From the NCBI GenBank assembly GCA_017437945.1, contig JAFRWP010000005.1:1-64000 (forward strand): a stretch of DNA of 64,000 nt, in the 5' to 3' direction. Position numbers and translations under genes: made by a program. The stretch's first letter is position 1. Every line of letters starts with the position of its first letter. The notes under the pieces are model-generated. The model was not told the origin of the DNA. It ran no database searches and worked only from the letters and a program-made list of their open reading frames with translations. Below, piece after piece: positions 42,328 to 51,264 of this stretch. This DNA comes from Candidatus Saccharimonadota bacterium. Its GTDB lineage: Bacteria; Patescibacteriota; Saccharimonadia; Saccharimonadales; Saccharimonadaceae.

Positions 42328-45300
42328 ATGAAACAAAAACTAATAAGTTGGATTTTTGGCACTGCTCTTGTTTCACTAATGATGAGTTCTGGCGCTTTTG
42401 CAGCGGATGTGGGGAGTTTTGCGGACTTAAAGACTGCAATAGCGGGCGACGAAACTGAAATTACTATTACCTCTGATTTTTCTTTTGATGAAAATATAAC
42501 CGTATCTCGCGAAATAGTTATCAATGGTAACAATAAAGTCTTATCTAGGGCTGAAGGTTTCAGTGATACGCTTTTTTCTGTTAGTAGTGAAGGTAATTTA
42601 ACGATAAATGAATTAATATTTGATGGCGGCGCTCCGGGTTGGTCAATGGATTTCGAAAATGGTAGTCATGACGGGAGTGGCTATTTCCGCGTACCGTTAA
42701 TTAGTTCTGATAGTGATATTCTTGAGACAAATCCATTGATTGTGAGCGCGGGTGAATTAAATGTGACATCTTCGACTTTTCGCAATATCCGCAACAACTC
42801 AACTGATATTAGTAAGTCTGGTGGCGCGATTCGTGTCTCTGCTGGAAAAACTCAGATTAATGATACGACTTTTAATCATTGCGCAAGTCGTCGCGATGGT
42901 GGCGCCTTGTACGTTGCAGGCGGTGAAGCGGTGGTTAAAGATAGTAGTTTTATTGGCAATGCTGCCGGCGCAGGATATGAAGGTCAAGTCCATGGTGGCG
43001 CTGTTTATGTGAATGGCGCAAGTAATATTTCGATTGATAATACTCTATTTCAAGACAACTTCGCGCAGCACAATGGCGGGGCGATCATGTTGCAGGCTAA
43101 AGGTAGCGATATTGAGGTTTCTAATTCGACATTTACTCATAACATGAATGGTAATGACGGTGCAGCAATAGCGCTAGAATCTACTTCGACAAAGCATAGT
43201 ATTAGAATTACGGATAGTGTCTTTGATGGCAATCAGGGTTTGGCTACTAAAGGTCAAAGTATGGGTACAATTTGGCTAGATGGATGGAAGAATGACGTGA
43301 CGATGCCGGCCATTTTCAGCAATTTGACTTTCCTAAACAACCATACGGCACACGGTAGTTCGTTTGCATCCTATGGAACTAATGCGCCATATTGTATATT
43401 CGACAATATTGAATCTTACAACAATACGGCGAACGGTATGGGTGGTTTCTTTATCCAGGAAGGAACGTATTTAATTAGCGGAGCAAATATACACGATAAC
43501 CAGTCAGGAAATGGCGGTGGCATTGTTGCAGTTGGTGGCAATGTCGTAGTGGACGACTCTGTAATTAAAAATAATACGGCGGGGCGCGGCGGCGGTGCGA
43601 TGGCAATTTTCGGCAGTTTGACCATTAAAAACACCGAAATTACTAACAACCATGCGACCAGTTATGGTGGGGGCATATCTGCATATAGTATGTATGCTAG
43701 TTATGGTAACCCGGAGTTGCACTTAGAGAACGTATTAATCAAAGATAACTCTGCTGATAATGCCGGTGGTGGCTTAGCAATTCAAGATACAGGAACAGCA
43801 CATAGTACAGTTACGGCTGATGATGCGACGAAGATTTATGATAACAGTGCCGCGGTGGCAGCAGATGATGTGCTTTATACTCACGCTAATTCGACTGCTG
43901 GCGCAAATACGACACTCGATAATATTGGAATAGCGGGATTGTTGGGGATTGATGGCTGGTATTATGATACGGCCGATGATCGTTTTAAGGATACTGACGA
44001 CCCTACGGTGTTTAATGATTACGTAAATAATGACGGTTCGGTGGCGTTTTATATTAAAGCTGCGGGTATTTCTAATGGTGATTATGATGGCAACGGCGGT
44101 TCAACCGACGCACTTCCGGTAACTATTAAGTATGGCGAAAAATTTGTTGTTGACGACGATATTCCGGTGCGTGAAGGGTATACCTTTGTTGGCTGGAACA
44201 CGAAAGCCGATGGTAGCGGTACGGAACTGAAAGCTGGAGATGAATATGACGGTAGTGATGGTTGGACGCTTTATGCGCAATGGGAGCCAAATCCGTCTAA
44301 GATTGTATACAACGCTAATGATGGTAATGGCTCGACGCCAAACACTGAAGGTGTAGTAGATGAGACGGTACAGGTATCCGACAATGGCTTTACGCGCGAT
44401 GGCTATACTTTTACTGGTTGGAACACGAAAGCTGATGGTACGGGAACAAATTTTGACGAAGGCGATGATTATCTGTTGACGGTGGATGATTTAAATCTTT
44501 ATGCGCAGTGGGAGGCGAATCCGGCAAAGTTATCTTATGACGCGAATAATGGCGTTGGTACAATGGCTGATACTACGGGTGTCACCGATCAAACTGTAAC
44601 CGTGTCCGACAATGGCTTTACGCGTGATGGTTATACCTTTACTGGTTGGAACACTAAAGCAGATGGCACGGGGACGGATTACGATGAGGCGGCTGATTAT
44701 GTACTTCCTGCGGGCAACTCGGTTCTTTATGCAAAATGGCAGGCCAATCCGTCCAAGATAGTTTACAATGCCAACAGCGGCACCGGTTCAATGAATGATA
44801 CTACTGGCGTTGTTGACCAGACTGTTCAGGTGTCTGATAACGGCTTTACTCGCGAAGGTTACACCTTTACCGGCTGGAACACCAAGGCTGACGGCACTGG
44901 CGATAGCTATGGTGCTGGCGACGACTATACTTTATTGCCAGAACAAACAACTCTTTACGCTCAATGGCAAGCTAATCCTTCGAAGGTTACATATGATGCC
45001 AATGGCGGTACTGGCTCAATGAATGATACTACCGGTGTCGTTGATCAGACCGTGCAAATATCTGAAAATACATTCACCCGTGATGGCTACACCTTCACCG
45101 GTTGGGACACTAAAGCTGATGACAGTGGCGTGGATTATGCTGAGAATGCTGATTATACACTTACGTCGGAAAACTTAACTCTTTATGCTCAGTGGCGAGC
45201 CAACCCTTCGAAGGTTACATATGATGCCAATGGTGGTACTGGCTCAATGTCGGATACAACGGGTGTAGTTGATCAGACCGTTCAGGTATCTGATAACGGC

Positions 45301-46935
45301 TTCACTCGCGAGGGTTACACTTTTACCGGTTGGAATACGAAAACCGACGGTACTGGTGACAGCTATGCTGCAAATGATGATTTCGTGTTGGGCGTAGATC
45401 AGACGACTCTTTATGCTCAGTGGCAGGCCAATCCATCCAAAATTACTTATGTTGCGAATGGCGGTACTGGCTCTATGTCGGATACTACAGGTGTAGTTGA
45501 TCAGACCGTTCAGGTGTCTAATAATGGTTTTGCCCGCGAAGGCTATACCTTTACGGGTTGGAATACGAAAGCTGATGGGAGCGGGACAGATTACGGAGAA
45601 AATGCAAATTATGCGCTCACTCCTAATGACCTTACTCTTTACGCTCAATGGCAGGCTAACCCATCCAAGATTGTATATAACGCCAATGGTGGCACTGGCT
45701 CCGTAAATGACACCGAAGGCAACGTTGATGAGACCGTCCAGGTCGCCGAGAACGTATTCACTCGTGATGGTTACACCTTCACTGGCTGGAACACTAAAGC
45801 TGACGGTACTGGCGATAGCTATGGTGCTGGCGACGATTACACTTTGCTACCAGAACAAACCATTCTTTACGCTCAGTGGCAAGCCAATCCGTCCAAGGTT
45901 ACCTATAACGCCAACGGTGGCGCCGGCTCCATGATCGATACTACCGGTGTCGTAGATCAAACCGTTCAGATTGCCGATAACGCATTCGTACGCGATGGCT
46001 ACACTTTCACCGGATGGAATACCAAAGCTGATGGCAGTGGTGTAGACTACGCTGAGGGGGTAGATTATACGCTTACGCCAAATACGCTCGAACTATTTGC
46101 ACAATGGTCCGCAAACGCTTCCAAGATTATATACAACGCTAATGGTGGCACTGGCACCGTAAATGATACCGAAGGTAGTGTTGATCAAACCGTTCAAATC
46201 GCCGAGAACGCATTCACTCGTGATGGTTACACTTTTACTGGCTGGAACACTAAAGCTGACGGTACTGGCGATAGCTATGCCGCAAATGACGATTTCGTAC
46301 TAGGAGCAGAACCGGCAGTACTTTATGCGCAGTGGGAAGCGAAACCTTCAAAAGTATCTTACGCAGCGAATGACGGTGCCGGCTCGATGGATGACACGAC
46401 TGGTATGGTAGATCAGACTGTACAGATATCCGAAAATGAATTTACTCGTGAAGGTTATACCTTCGTTGGTTGGAATACTGAAGCCGATGGCAGCGGTGTA
46501 GATTACGCTGAAAATGTAGACTTTTCATTATTGCCGAGCGAATTAATACTCTATGCTCAGTGGGAAGCTAACCCTTCCAATATTATCTATAACGCCAACG
46601 GTGGTAACGGCACAATGGATAATACCCAGGGTGTCGTAGATCAAACCGTTCAGGTTTCAAACAACGAATTCGCGAGAGACGGATATGAGTTCATTGGTTG
46701 GAATACCGAAGCTGATGGCAGCGGGGAAGAATATGTCGCCGCCGATGACTATACACTCACCCCTAGCGACTTAACTCTTTATGCGCAATGGAAATTGATC
46801 CCGGTCACTCCGGCTGATGGTAATGAGGACAAAAACCCGGCAACCGCAGATTATGGCGTGGCACAATTTGTAGGTACTATAATAGCAATCGCAGCTGGTG
46901 CATTCGTAGCGATTAAGCGTTACTCTAGGCGATAG
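42328..46935 (+). CDS. giant B-repeat adhesin with beta-helix head and NPATA anchor
   Basis: 1535 residues. The signal peptide ends at GAFA (about 25). Residues about 30-520 form a right-handed beta-helix with repeated GGAI/GGG motifs (KSGGAIRVS, NGGAIMLQ, GGGIVAVGG, GRGGGAMAIFG), as in Pmp-like adhesins. About 600-1490 hold one partial and eleven full B-repeats of 76 residues, each with a YTFTGWNTKADG core and an LYAQW end. The tail has NPATADYG, a hydrophobic helix and KRYSRR, a probable variant sorting signal. Probably an elongated stalk carrying a binding head, suited to host-cell attachment. Single-gene unit with its own terminator. Confidence 0.88.
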   Translation: MKQKLISWIFGTALVSLMMSSGAFAADVGSFADLKTAIAGDETEITITSDFSFDENITVSREIVINGNNKVLSRAEGFSDTLFSVSSEGNLTINELIFDGGAPGWSMDFENGSHDGSGYFRVPLISSDSDILETNPLIVSAGELNVTSSTFRNIRNNSTDISKSGGAIRVSAGKTQINDTTFNHCASRRDGGALYVAGGEAVVKDSSFIGNAAGAGYEGQVHGGAVYVNGASNISIDNTLFQDNFAQHNGGAIMLQAKGSDIEVSNSTFTHNMNGNDGAAIALESTSTKHSIRITDSVFDGNQGLATKGQSMGTIWLDGWKNDVTMPAIFSNLTFLNNHTAHGSSFASYGTNAPYCIFDNIESYNNTANGMGGFFIQEGTYLISGANIHDNQSGNGGGIVAVGGNVVVDDSVIKNNTAGRGGGAMAIFGSLTIKNTEITNNHATSYGGGISAYSMYASYGNPELHLENVLIKDNSADNAGGGLAIQDTGTAHSTVTADDATKIYDNSAAVAADDVLYTHANSTAGANTTLDNIGIAGLLGIDGWYYDTADDRFKDTDDPTVFNDYVNNDGSVAFYIKAAGISNGDYDGNGGSTDALPVTIKYGEKFVVDDDIPVREGYTFVGWNTKADGSGTELKAGDEYDGSDGWTLYAQWEPNPSKIVYNANDGNGSTPNTEGVVDETVQVSDNGFTRDGYTFTGWNTKADGTGTNFDEGDDYLLTVDDLNLYAQWEANPAKLSYDANNGVGTMADTTGVTDQTVTVSDNGFTRDGYTFTGWNTKADGTGTDYDEAADYVLPAGNSVLYAKWQANPSKIVYNANSGTGSMNDTTGVVDQTVQVSDNGFTREGYTFTGWNTKADGTGDSYGAGDDYTLLPEQTTLYAQWQANPSKVTYDANGGTGSMNDTTGVVDQTVQISENTFTRDGYTFTGWDTKADDSGVDYAENADYTLTSENLTLYAQWRANPSKVTYDANGGTGSMSDTTGVVDQTVQVSDNGFTREGYTFTGWNTKTDGTGDSYAANDDFVLGVDQTTLYAQWQANPSKITYVANGGTGSMSDTTGVVDQTVQVSNNGFAREGYTFTGWNTKADGSGTDYGENANYALTPNDLTLYAQWQANPSKIVYNANGGTGSVNDTEGNVDETVQVAENVFTRDGYTFTGWNTKADGTGDSYGAGDDYTLLPEQTILYAQWQANPSKVTYNANGGAGSMIDTTGVVDQTVQIADNAFVRDGYTFTGWNTKADGSGVDYAEGVDYTLTPNTLELFAQWSANASKIIYNANGGTGTVNDTEGSVDQTVQIAENAFTRDGYTFTGWNTKADGTGDSYAANDDFVLGAEPAVLYAQWEAKPSKVSYAANDGAGSMDDTTGMVDQTVQISENEFTREGYTFVGWNTEADGSGVDYAENVDFSLLPSELILYAQWEANPSNIIYNANGGNGTMDNTQGVVDQTVQVSNNEFARDGYEFIGWNTEADGSGEEYVAADDYTLTPSDLTLYAQWKLIPVTPADGNEDKNPATADYGVAQFVGTIIAIAAGAFVAIKRYSRR
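44299..46791 (+). repeat. eleven tandem 228-base coding repeats (B-repeats)
   Basis: Each unit encodes about 76 residues from (K)IVYNANGG to LYAQWQANPS. The protein units are very similar, for example units 3 and 7 in the DSYGAGDDYTLLPEQ block, while their codons differ at many synonymous positions. The copies are therefore old or recoded rather than freshly amplified. Confidence 0.9.
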
Positions 46936-46958
46936 AAAGCGATAAATATGATGGAAGA

Positions 46959-46984
46959 ATCGGCATTAATTTGCCGATTTTTTC
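46959..46984 (+). terminator. terminator of the adhesin gene
   Basis: ATCGGCA/TGCCGAT stem followed by a T-run. Confidence 0.9.
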
Positions 46985-47040
46985 ACCTAATCTAGTCTTT
47001 ACAAAAGAGGACGCCGTAGTATATAATAGTTACAACTGAT

Positions 47041-47117
47041 GCGGGTTTAGCTCAGTTGTTTAGAGCGCTTCCTTGCCAAGGAAGAGGTCGAGAGTTAGAG
47101 TCTCTTAACCCGCACCA
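47041..47117 (+). tRNA. tRNA-Gly (anticodon GCC) with U19-A56 elbow
   Basis: 77 bases with CCA. Acceptor GCGGGTT/AACCCGC, D-stem GCTC/GAGC, anticodon arm CTTCC-TTGCCAA-GGAAG, T-stem GAGAG/CTCTT (a G-U at 49-65). The D-loop is AGTTGTTTA, so G18 is kept but G19 is U. The T-loop is TTAGAGT, so C56 is A. The two changes restore a Watson-Crick pair at the otherwise near-invariant G19-C56 tertiary position. The other four tRNAs here have normal elbows. It reads GGC and GGU. Confidence 0.93.
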
Positions 47118-47161
47118 TCCAGAAAATGACGCCCGATGGGGTGATTTTTTTATGTTTAGTT

Positions 47162-47167
47162 TATAAT
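47162..47167 (+). promoter_or_regulatory. -10 box, leaderless start of GNAT gene
   Basis: TATAAT six bases before ATG 47174. Confidence 0.7.
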
Positions 47168-47173
47168 GATGTT

Positions 47174-47749
47174 ATGTCTATGCTACGCTACGAAAAGATT
47201 TTGGCCGAGCGCAAGGATATCGAGCAACTATACCTCGAGTCTTTCCCAGAAGAAGAGCGCTATTCTTTTTGGGCCATCATACAGCGCGCCCAGAGCGAGA
47301 ATATAGATTTTTTCGCCGTTTATAACGATTCTCAACTCATTGGTTTTACTTATTTGATTTACCGCCAAGACATCACTTACGTATTTTATTTGGCGGTCGC
47401 GCCAAGCCTTCGTAATCATGGCTATGGTTCACAAATATTAAAAGGCATCATCGAGCAGAATCAAAATAATAAAATCCTGCTCTGTATCGAATATCCAGAC
47501 GACGAGCTAAAAATACGCCGCCGTAATTTTTACCTTAGAAACGGCATGCACTCCACCGGAGTAATTCTCGAAAACTTTGGCCTAAAGTACGAGTTCCTAT
47601 GCTCTCAGCCGGGTTACCAGCCAAGCGCAGAGACGATTAGCGAAATTTATAAAACGCTTGCCGACAATTCGGAGGCTGGGCTAGAGATACGCAAGAACCT
47701 AGAAACAGAAAACATTCGCCTAGGATACCAAAAACGCATGACTTTATAA
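47174..47749 (+). CDS. GNAT-family acetyltransferase
   Basis: 191 residues. The acetyl-CoA pyrophosphate loop is NHGYGSQIL (residues about 77-85) after the beta-4 strand YVFYLAVAPSLR; NFYLRNGMHSTG is the usual C-terminal FYxxxGF-like region. Substrate unknown. ATG 47174 follows its -10 box; the earlier ATG 47126 lies inside the tRNA terminator region. It lies 57 bases after the unusual tRNA-Gly, which may be coincidence. Confidence 0.82.
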   Translation: MSMLRYEKILAERKDIEQLYLESFPEEERYSFWAIIQRAQSENIDFFAVYNDSQLIGFTYLIYRQDITYVFYLAVAPSLRNHGYGSQILKGIIEQNQNNKILLCIEYPDDELKIRRRNFYLRNGMHSTGVILENFGLKYEFLCSQPGYQPSAETISEIYKTLADNSEAGLEIRKNLETENIRLGYQKRMTL

Positions 47750-47821
47750 AATTTCATCACCCCTATGGTGCACCATTTTTTGTTGGTTTGTTTTTTTTAT
47801 TGAAGTAATAGTGGGGTAAAA

Positions 47822-47850
47822 AAACCGAGGAGCTTTTGGCTCCTCGGTTT
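47822..47850. terminator. terminator of the minus-strand gene at 47866
   Basis: A 12-bp stem AAACCGAGGAGC/GCTCCTCGGTTT. The A-run on its left becomes a T-run for minus-strand transcripts. It may also stop the GNAT transcript. Confidence 0.9.
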
Positions 47851-47865
47851 CGTGTAAGTTTATAT

Positions 47866-48798
47866 CTACATACGTTTGAATTTGATACCTTCGCCGTCTA
47901 TGGTAATGGTGACATAATTCTTGTCGTCAGACAATGTCCATGTGCCTTTTTGAGTTTCACCATCCTCGTCGGTTGCAGTGATAGTACCGTCTTCGGTCCA
48001 AGTGAATTCTACGGATTCAATCATTGGCTCGTCCTCTTCGTCATCATCATCTTCTTCTTCGTCGTCGTCCAGATTCGCCAATGAGGAATTCGAGTAATCG
48101 ATAGTAATATTACCTTTACCGTTGTTCTTAAATTCAACAGTGTAGAGGCCGCCAGTGGCTTTGATGAAGGCTACGCTTTGAGTATCTTCTTGACCGTCGG
48201 AAGTGATGACGGAATAAATTTCGTATTTGCCGACTACCGTGTCAGAAGAAGTCGTATTACCGCCATTGCCGCCGCCGTTTTCATTGCCGCCGTCGTTTTC
48301 GCTACCGCCGCCGTTTTCATTGCCGCCGCCGTTTTCGCTACCGCTGTTGCCGCCGTTTTCGTTGCTGCCATTGTTGTTGCCGCCGTTTTGGGAGGTATTG
48401 TTGTCTTTCTTTTCATCGCCGCCCTTATTGATATTTGGGAGGATGAGAGTAAACAATACGACGAGGATAATTGCGATCGCGACGACGCCTACAATAATGC
48501 CGATAATGAGGCCGGTATGGCTTTTCTTTTCACCTGCTGGTTGCGCATTGTTCGCGAATAGTGGTTGCGCGGTTGCAGAGGTAGCTGCAGCTTCGGTTGC
48601 AACGACTGGAGCAGGATCGGCTACTGGTGCTGCCGGTTCTTCTGCTGGGGCTTCGGCTGGAGTTTCAGCTGGAGCTGGTTCTTCCACAGGAGCGGCCTCT
48701 TCCGCTGGAGCTGGCTCAGAAGTTGGCTCCTCAGGGGTAGTTTCCTCTGGGGTTGGGGTTTCTATTGGTTCTTCTGGGGCCTTATCGTCAGGCGTCAT
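47866..48798 (-). CDS. single-pass membrane protein with Asn/Gly linker and small beta domain (paralogue A)
   Basis: 310 residues. A Pro/Glu/Ala-rich cytoplasmic N-terminus (1-90), one membrane helix (TGLIIGIIVGVVAIAIILVVL), an Asn/Gly/Glu linker (NENGGG repeats), then a lipocalin-like beta domain (VVGKYEIYSVITSDGQED ... GTWTLSDDKNYVTITI) with an inserted acidic loop (DDDEEEDDDDEEDE). The outer domain is paralogous to the next gene's. A TATAAT and AAGGAG lie before ATG 48798 on the minus strand. Confidence 0.65.
   Translation of the reverse strand: MTPDDKAPEEPIETPTPEETTPEEPTSEPAPAEEAAPVEEPAPAETPAEAPAEEPAAPVADPAPVVATEAAATSATAQPLFANNAQPAGEKKSHTGLIIGIIVGVVAIAIILVVLFTLILPNINKGGDEKKDNNTSQNGGNNNGSNENGGNSGSENGGGNENGGGSENDGGNENGGGNGGNTTSSDTVVGKYEIYSVITSDGQEDTQSVAFIKATGGLYTVEFKNNGKGNITIDYSNSSLANLDDDEEEDDDDEEDEPMIESVEFTWTEDGTITATDEDGETQKGTWTLSDDKNYVTITIDGEGIKFKRM
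48277..48354 (+). repeat. 18-base tandem repeats in the Asn/Gly linker
   Basis: Units of GTTTTC(A/G)(T/C)T(G/A)CCGCCG type begin at 48277, 48295, 48313 and 48331 on the plus strand, encoding NENGGG-like units on the minus strand. The 18-base period keeps the frame, so slippage would change linker length without breaking the gene. Confidence 0.8.
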
Positions 48799-48858
48799 AA
48801 AAGTTATTCTCCTTATGGTAATTTATTTAATTATACATGAATTACCGTTAAAATAAAA

Positions 48859-48880
48859 ACCCCTTTCGGCGAGGGAAGGG
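48859..48880 (-). terminator. terminator of the gene at 48902
   Basis: AACCCCTT/AAGGGGTT stem with an A-run giving a T-run on the minus strand. Confidence 0.85.
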
Positions 48881-48901
48881 GTTTAGCAATGTGACCGGGT
48901 T

Positions 48902-49381
48902 TTATTCGACGCGAACGAATTTGACGACCGACTGAGCGTCATCGGTAACGGTGACATACTTGTGGTCCTGAGAGAGTTCATACATGCCTTCAGCGGCTTC
49001 ATTTTCTCCATCTTCTTTAACGGATAATTTGCCATCCTTGAAAGTGAAGTCACGCGAAACGTTGCCGGATTCGGTCTTGCGGCTAAGTGTGCCGGTGCCA
49101 TCTTCATTAAAGACGATAGATAATTCTATGCCGTACTCATCTTTATAACGTTGAACTTCTTCGGTGTTTTCATTACCCTCCGAGTCGATGATGGCGTAGC
49201 CTTGATAGTTGCCGACTACGTATTCATCAGCGACGAGGGATTCGGTCTGATTGTCTTCTGGATTAGATTTAGGGCTATTAATTGCGAAGAAGGCGATAAG
49301 GATGGCAGCTAGAATGGCAATAATGCCGATAGTAATACCTATGATGAAGATTATTTTCTTTTTTGATTCGTCTGACTCCAT
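48902..49381 (-). CDS. single-pass membrane protein with small beta domain (paralogue B)
   Basis: 159 residues: a short charged N-terminus, one membrane helix (IIFIIGITIGIIAILAAILIAFF, by position about 10-32) and an outer domain with VVGNYQGYAIIDSEGNE and MYELSQDHKYVTVT. These match the KYEIYSVITSDGQ and TWTLSDDKNYVTIT blocks of the gene at 47866. It lacks the long linkers of that paralogue. Function unknown; lipocalin-like ligand binding is a guess. Confidence 0.65.
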   Translation of the reverse strand: MESDESKKKIIFIIGITIGIIAILAAILIAFFAINSPKSNPEDNQTESLVADEYVVGNYQGYAIIDSEGNENTEEVQRYKDEYGIELSIVFNEDGTGTLSRKTESGNVSRDFTFKDGKLSVKEDGENEAAEGMYELSQDHKYVTVTDDAQSVVKFVRVE

Positions 49382-49502
49382 AAATACTCCTTAACAGTTG
49401 AAATTATTATATATGATTTTGCATAATAATGGTTTTTGTGTTATAATAGTAGTTAATCTTTGGTGGGAGCTCTTTAAAAAATATCTGGAGGTGGCTGTAA
49501 TC

Positions 49503-49982
49503 GTGCAAAGTATTATCAAGGATTATGGCGGTCGTGTATTATTGGTACCTCTTGCCAATAGAGTCAGAAAAGGTAGAGGCGATGACATCACGGTCGTCGT
49601 AAACCACGAACTCAATTCGGATTTCGGGTGTCTTGATATCGATCTCTATAAAGATGACTACGAGTCGGCAAAGAAGTTGGCGCTCAGCAGAAAGAGTCGG
49701 AGATATGGCTGTCCAGTGATGGCGGCAATTCAGGATCCGGAAAGCGGCTCGCCGATGATTTTGGCCAGACGCGTGGAGCGAGATGGGGAGTCATTTTTTC
49801 TCGCCGTAATCTTTAATGCGGCTTTTTCGACGCCGTATGAAAATCGCAGGGGGAGCTATTGCCTGAGGATGACCAGGGAAGTTGATCCTAGACAGGTTTT
49901 TTCGGAACGAATCAAATTTGAACCGGGCGAGATTATCACCTGGACGCCCGATCAGCTGAAGATGCTGAACTTGGACGGGTAA
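49503..49982 (+). CDS. soluble protein of unknown function, GTG start
   Basis: 159 residues from GTG 49503. GGAGGTGG at 49487-49494 precedes it at about nine bases, whereas the upstream ATG 49398 overlaps the promoter region (TATAAT 49442-49447). The protein is mixed alpha/beta with VVNHELNSDFGCLDIDLYKDDY, charged patches and no membrane segment. It ends TWTPDQLKMLNLDG. No family recognised. Confidence 0.6.
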   Translation: MQSIIKDYGGRVLLVPLANRVRKGRGDDITVVVNHELNSDFGCLDIDLYKDDYESAKKLALSRKSRRYGCPVMAAIQDPESGSPMILARRVERDGESFFLAVIFNAAFSTPYENRRGSYCLRMTREVDPRQVFSERIKFEPGEIITWTPDQLKMLNLDG

Positions 49983-50029
49983 AAAGTCGCGGTTGTTCAT
50001 GAGCTATCCACCATAAAGATGTTTTCCAG

Positions 50030-50058
50030 CCGGAGCGCAGGCGCGCTCCGGATTTTTT
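50030..50058 (+). terminator. terminator
   Basis: CCGGAGCGC/GCGCTCCGG stem followed by six T. Confidence 0.92.
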
Positions 50059-50117
50059 ATGCATAATAATTTTGCGTTGATTGTGATATTATAGAAATAG
50101 AAAAAATGCGAGGTGTA

Positions 50118-51233
50118 ATGAAAAAAACTTTATTGGTGGGCTTGGCCCTGTGTGCTTTATTAAATATTAGTTTTTTGACGATTTCGGCGAGCGCTTGTCT
50201 TGGTCCTGACGGAAAACCGGTTGAAGGAACCGATGGTGAGGTAACGAATTGTGCGACCGTAGTAGAAGAACCGGAGCCGTTTGAGGTCAGTACAGATGCA
50301 ATTGATTTTGGTTATTTTTCCGAAGTCGGACGCTCTTACACGCAGACTTTCGTGCTCTCGAATAATACCGGCGAAGCGGTAGCCGTAAAGGTTTCGCCAA
50401 CTAAGCCAGAAACTGCAGGTCTTTCGGATGACAATAAACTCGGTGCTGACTGGATCGTGATTGTAGGCGGAGTTAAATTCTTCGAGATTCCAGCTCATTC
50501 CACTAAGACTGTTGGTCTACGCGTGATGGTTCCAGCCGACGCTAAACCAGGCTCGCAATATGCAAAGATAATCATTGACAACACCACCGCAAAAGAAACA
50601 CACGAAATTGACGTTCGCATGACGGTTGCTACTGAAGGTTTAGCCTTTGGTGGAGAAGTCGTAAAGAGTGAAGCTGCACCAGTTAGCTTGGATGAAAAAC
50701 TTCGCGCTAGCATGACCGTAAAGAACGGCGGAAATGCTGGTTTTGAGGCTGAGTATTCCGTCCGTGTAAAATCCAAGTTTGCTTCTAATACGGAAGAATG
50801 GAAAGAAGCCTACAAGACGTCGGCTACTGTCTATCCTGGCTCGGAACATAAGTTTGAGGTTCCAAGCGATGAAGTCGAAAAGCTCGGTTATGGCCTGTTT
50901 ACGATTGAACAAAAAGTTGTGTATATAAATTCCAAGGGTGAGAAAATTGAAGAAGTTTCAACACGTACAGTCTTGAATCTGCCAGTTTGGGCGCTCTGTG
51001 TGGCTGGTGGCGTGATAGCGCTCGCTATTGTCGTTACGATCATCGTGAAGGTGGTTAGGAAAAAGAAGTATGGCGACGATGAAGAAGATTGGGACGAGGA
51101 AGAAGAGGAAGAAGAGAAGCCAAGGAAGGCAAAGAAAGCCGCCAAGAAGACCGCTAAAAAAGAGAAGAAAGTAAAAGCCAAAAAAGAAAAGAAAGTCGAT
51201 ATCGAAATCGATCAAGAAGATATTGAAGGTTAA
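50118..51233 (+). CDS. DUF916-like surface protein with membrane anchor and basic tail
   Basis: 371 residues. The signal peptide ends near SASA (about 24). Two Ig-like beta domains follow (DFGYFSEVGRSYTQTFVLSN and LRVMVPADAKPGSQYAKIII regions), as in DUF916/WxL-interacting wall proteins. One membrane helix (VWALCVAGGVIALAIVVTIIVKV) precedes an acidic then Lys-rich cytoplasmic tail (about 65 residues). GAGG upstream supports ATG 50118. Peptidoglycan or partner binding outside the membrane is likely. Substrate unknown. Confidence 0.75.
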   Translation: MKKTLLVGLALCALLNISFLTISASACLGPDGKPVEGTDGEVTNCATVVEEPEPFEVSTDAIDFGYFSEVGRSYTQTFVLSNNTGEAVAVKVSPTKPETAGLSDDNKLGADWIVIVGGVKFFEIPAHSTKTVGLRVMVPADAKPGSQYAKIIIDNTTAKETHEIDVRMTVATEGLAFGGEVVKSEAAPVSLDEKLRASMTVKNGGNAGFEAEYSVRVKSKFASNTEEWKEAYKTSATVYPGSEHKFEVPSDEVEKLGYGLFTIEQKVVYINSKGEKIEEVSTRTVLNLPVWALCVAGGVIALAIVVTIIVKVVRKKKYGDDEEDWDEEEEEEEKPRKAKKAAKKTAKKEKKVKAKKEKKVDIEIDQEDIEG

Positions 51234-51238
51234 AAAAG

Positions 51239-51261
51239 TTCCGCCGAAAGGCGGAATTTTT
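51239..51261 (+). terminator. terminator
   Basis: TTCCGCC/GGCGGAA stem followed by five T. Confidence 0.9.
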
Positions 51262-51264
51262 GTG

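Noticed and set aside
44299-46791. CRISPR-like repeat array
   Set aside because: The repeats are 228 bases, in frame within a single ORF and without spacers; they encode B-repeat domains.
48227-48856. 209-codon Pro/Ser-rich ORF antisense to the 47866 gene
   Set aside because: It is low-complexity translation of the Gly/Asn and Pro/Glu repeats on the opposite strand, with no promoter or ribosome-binding site.
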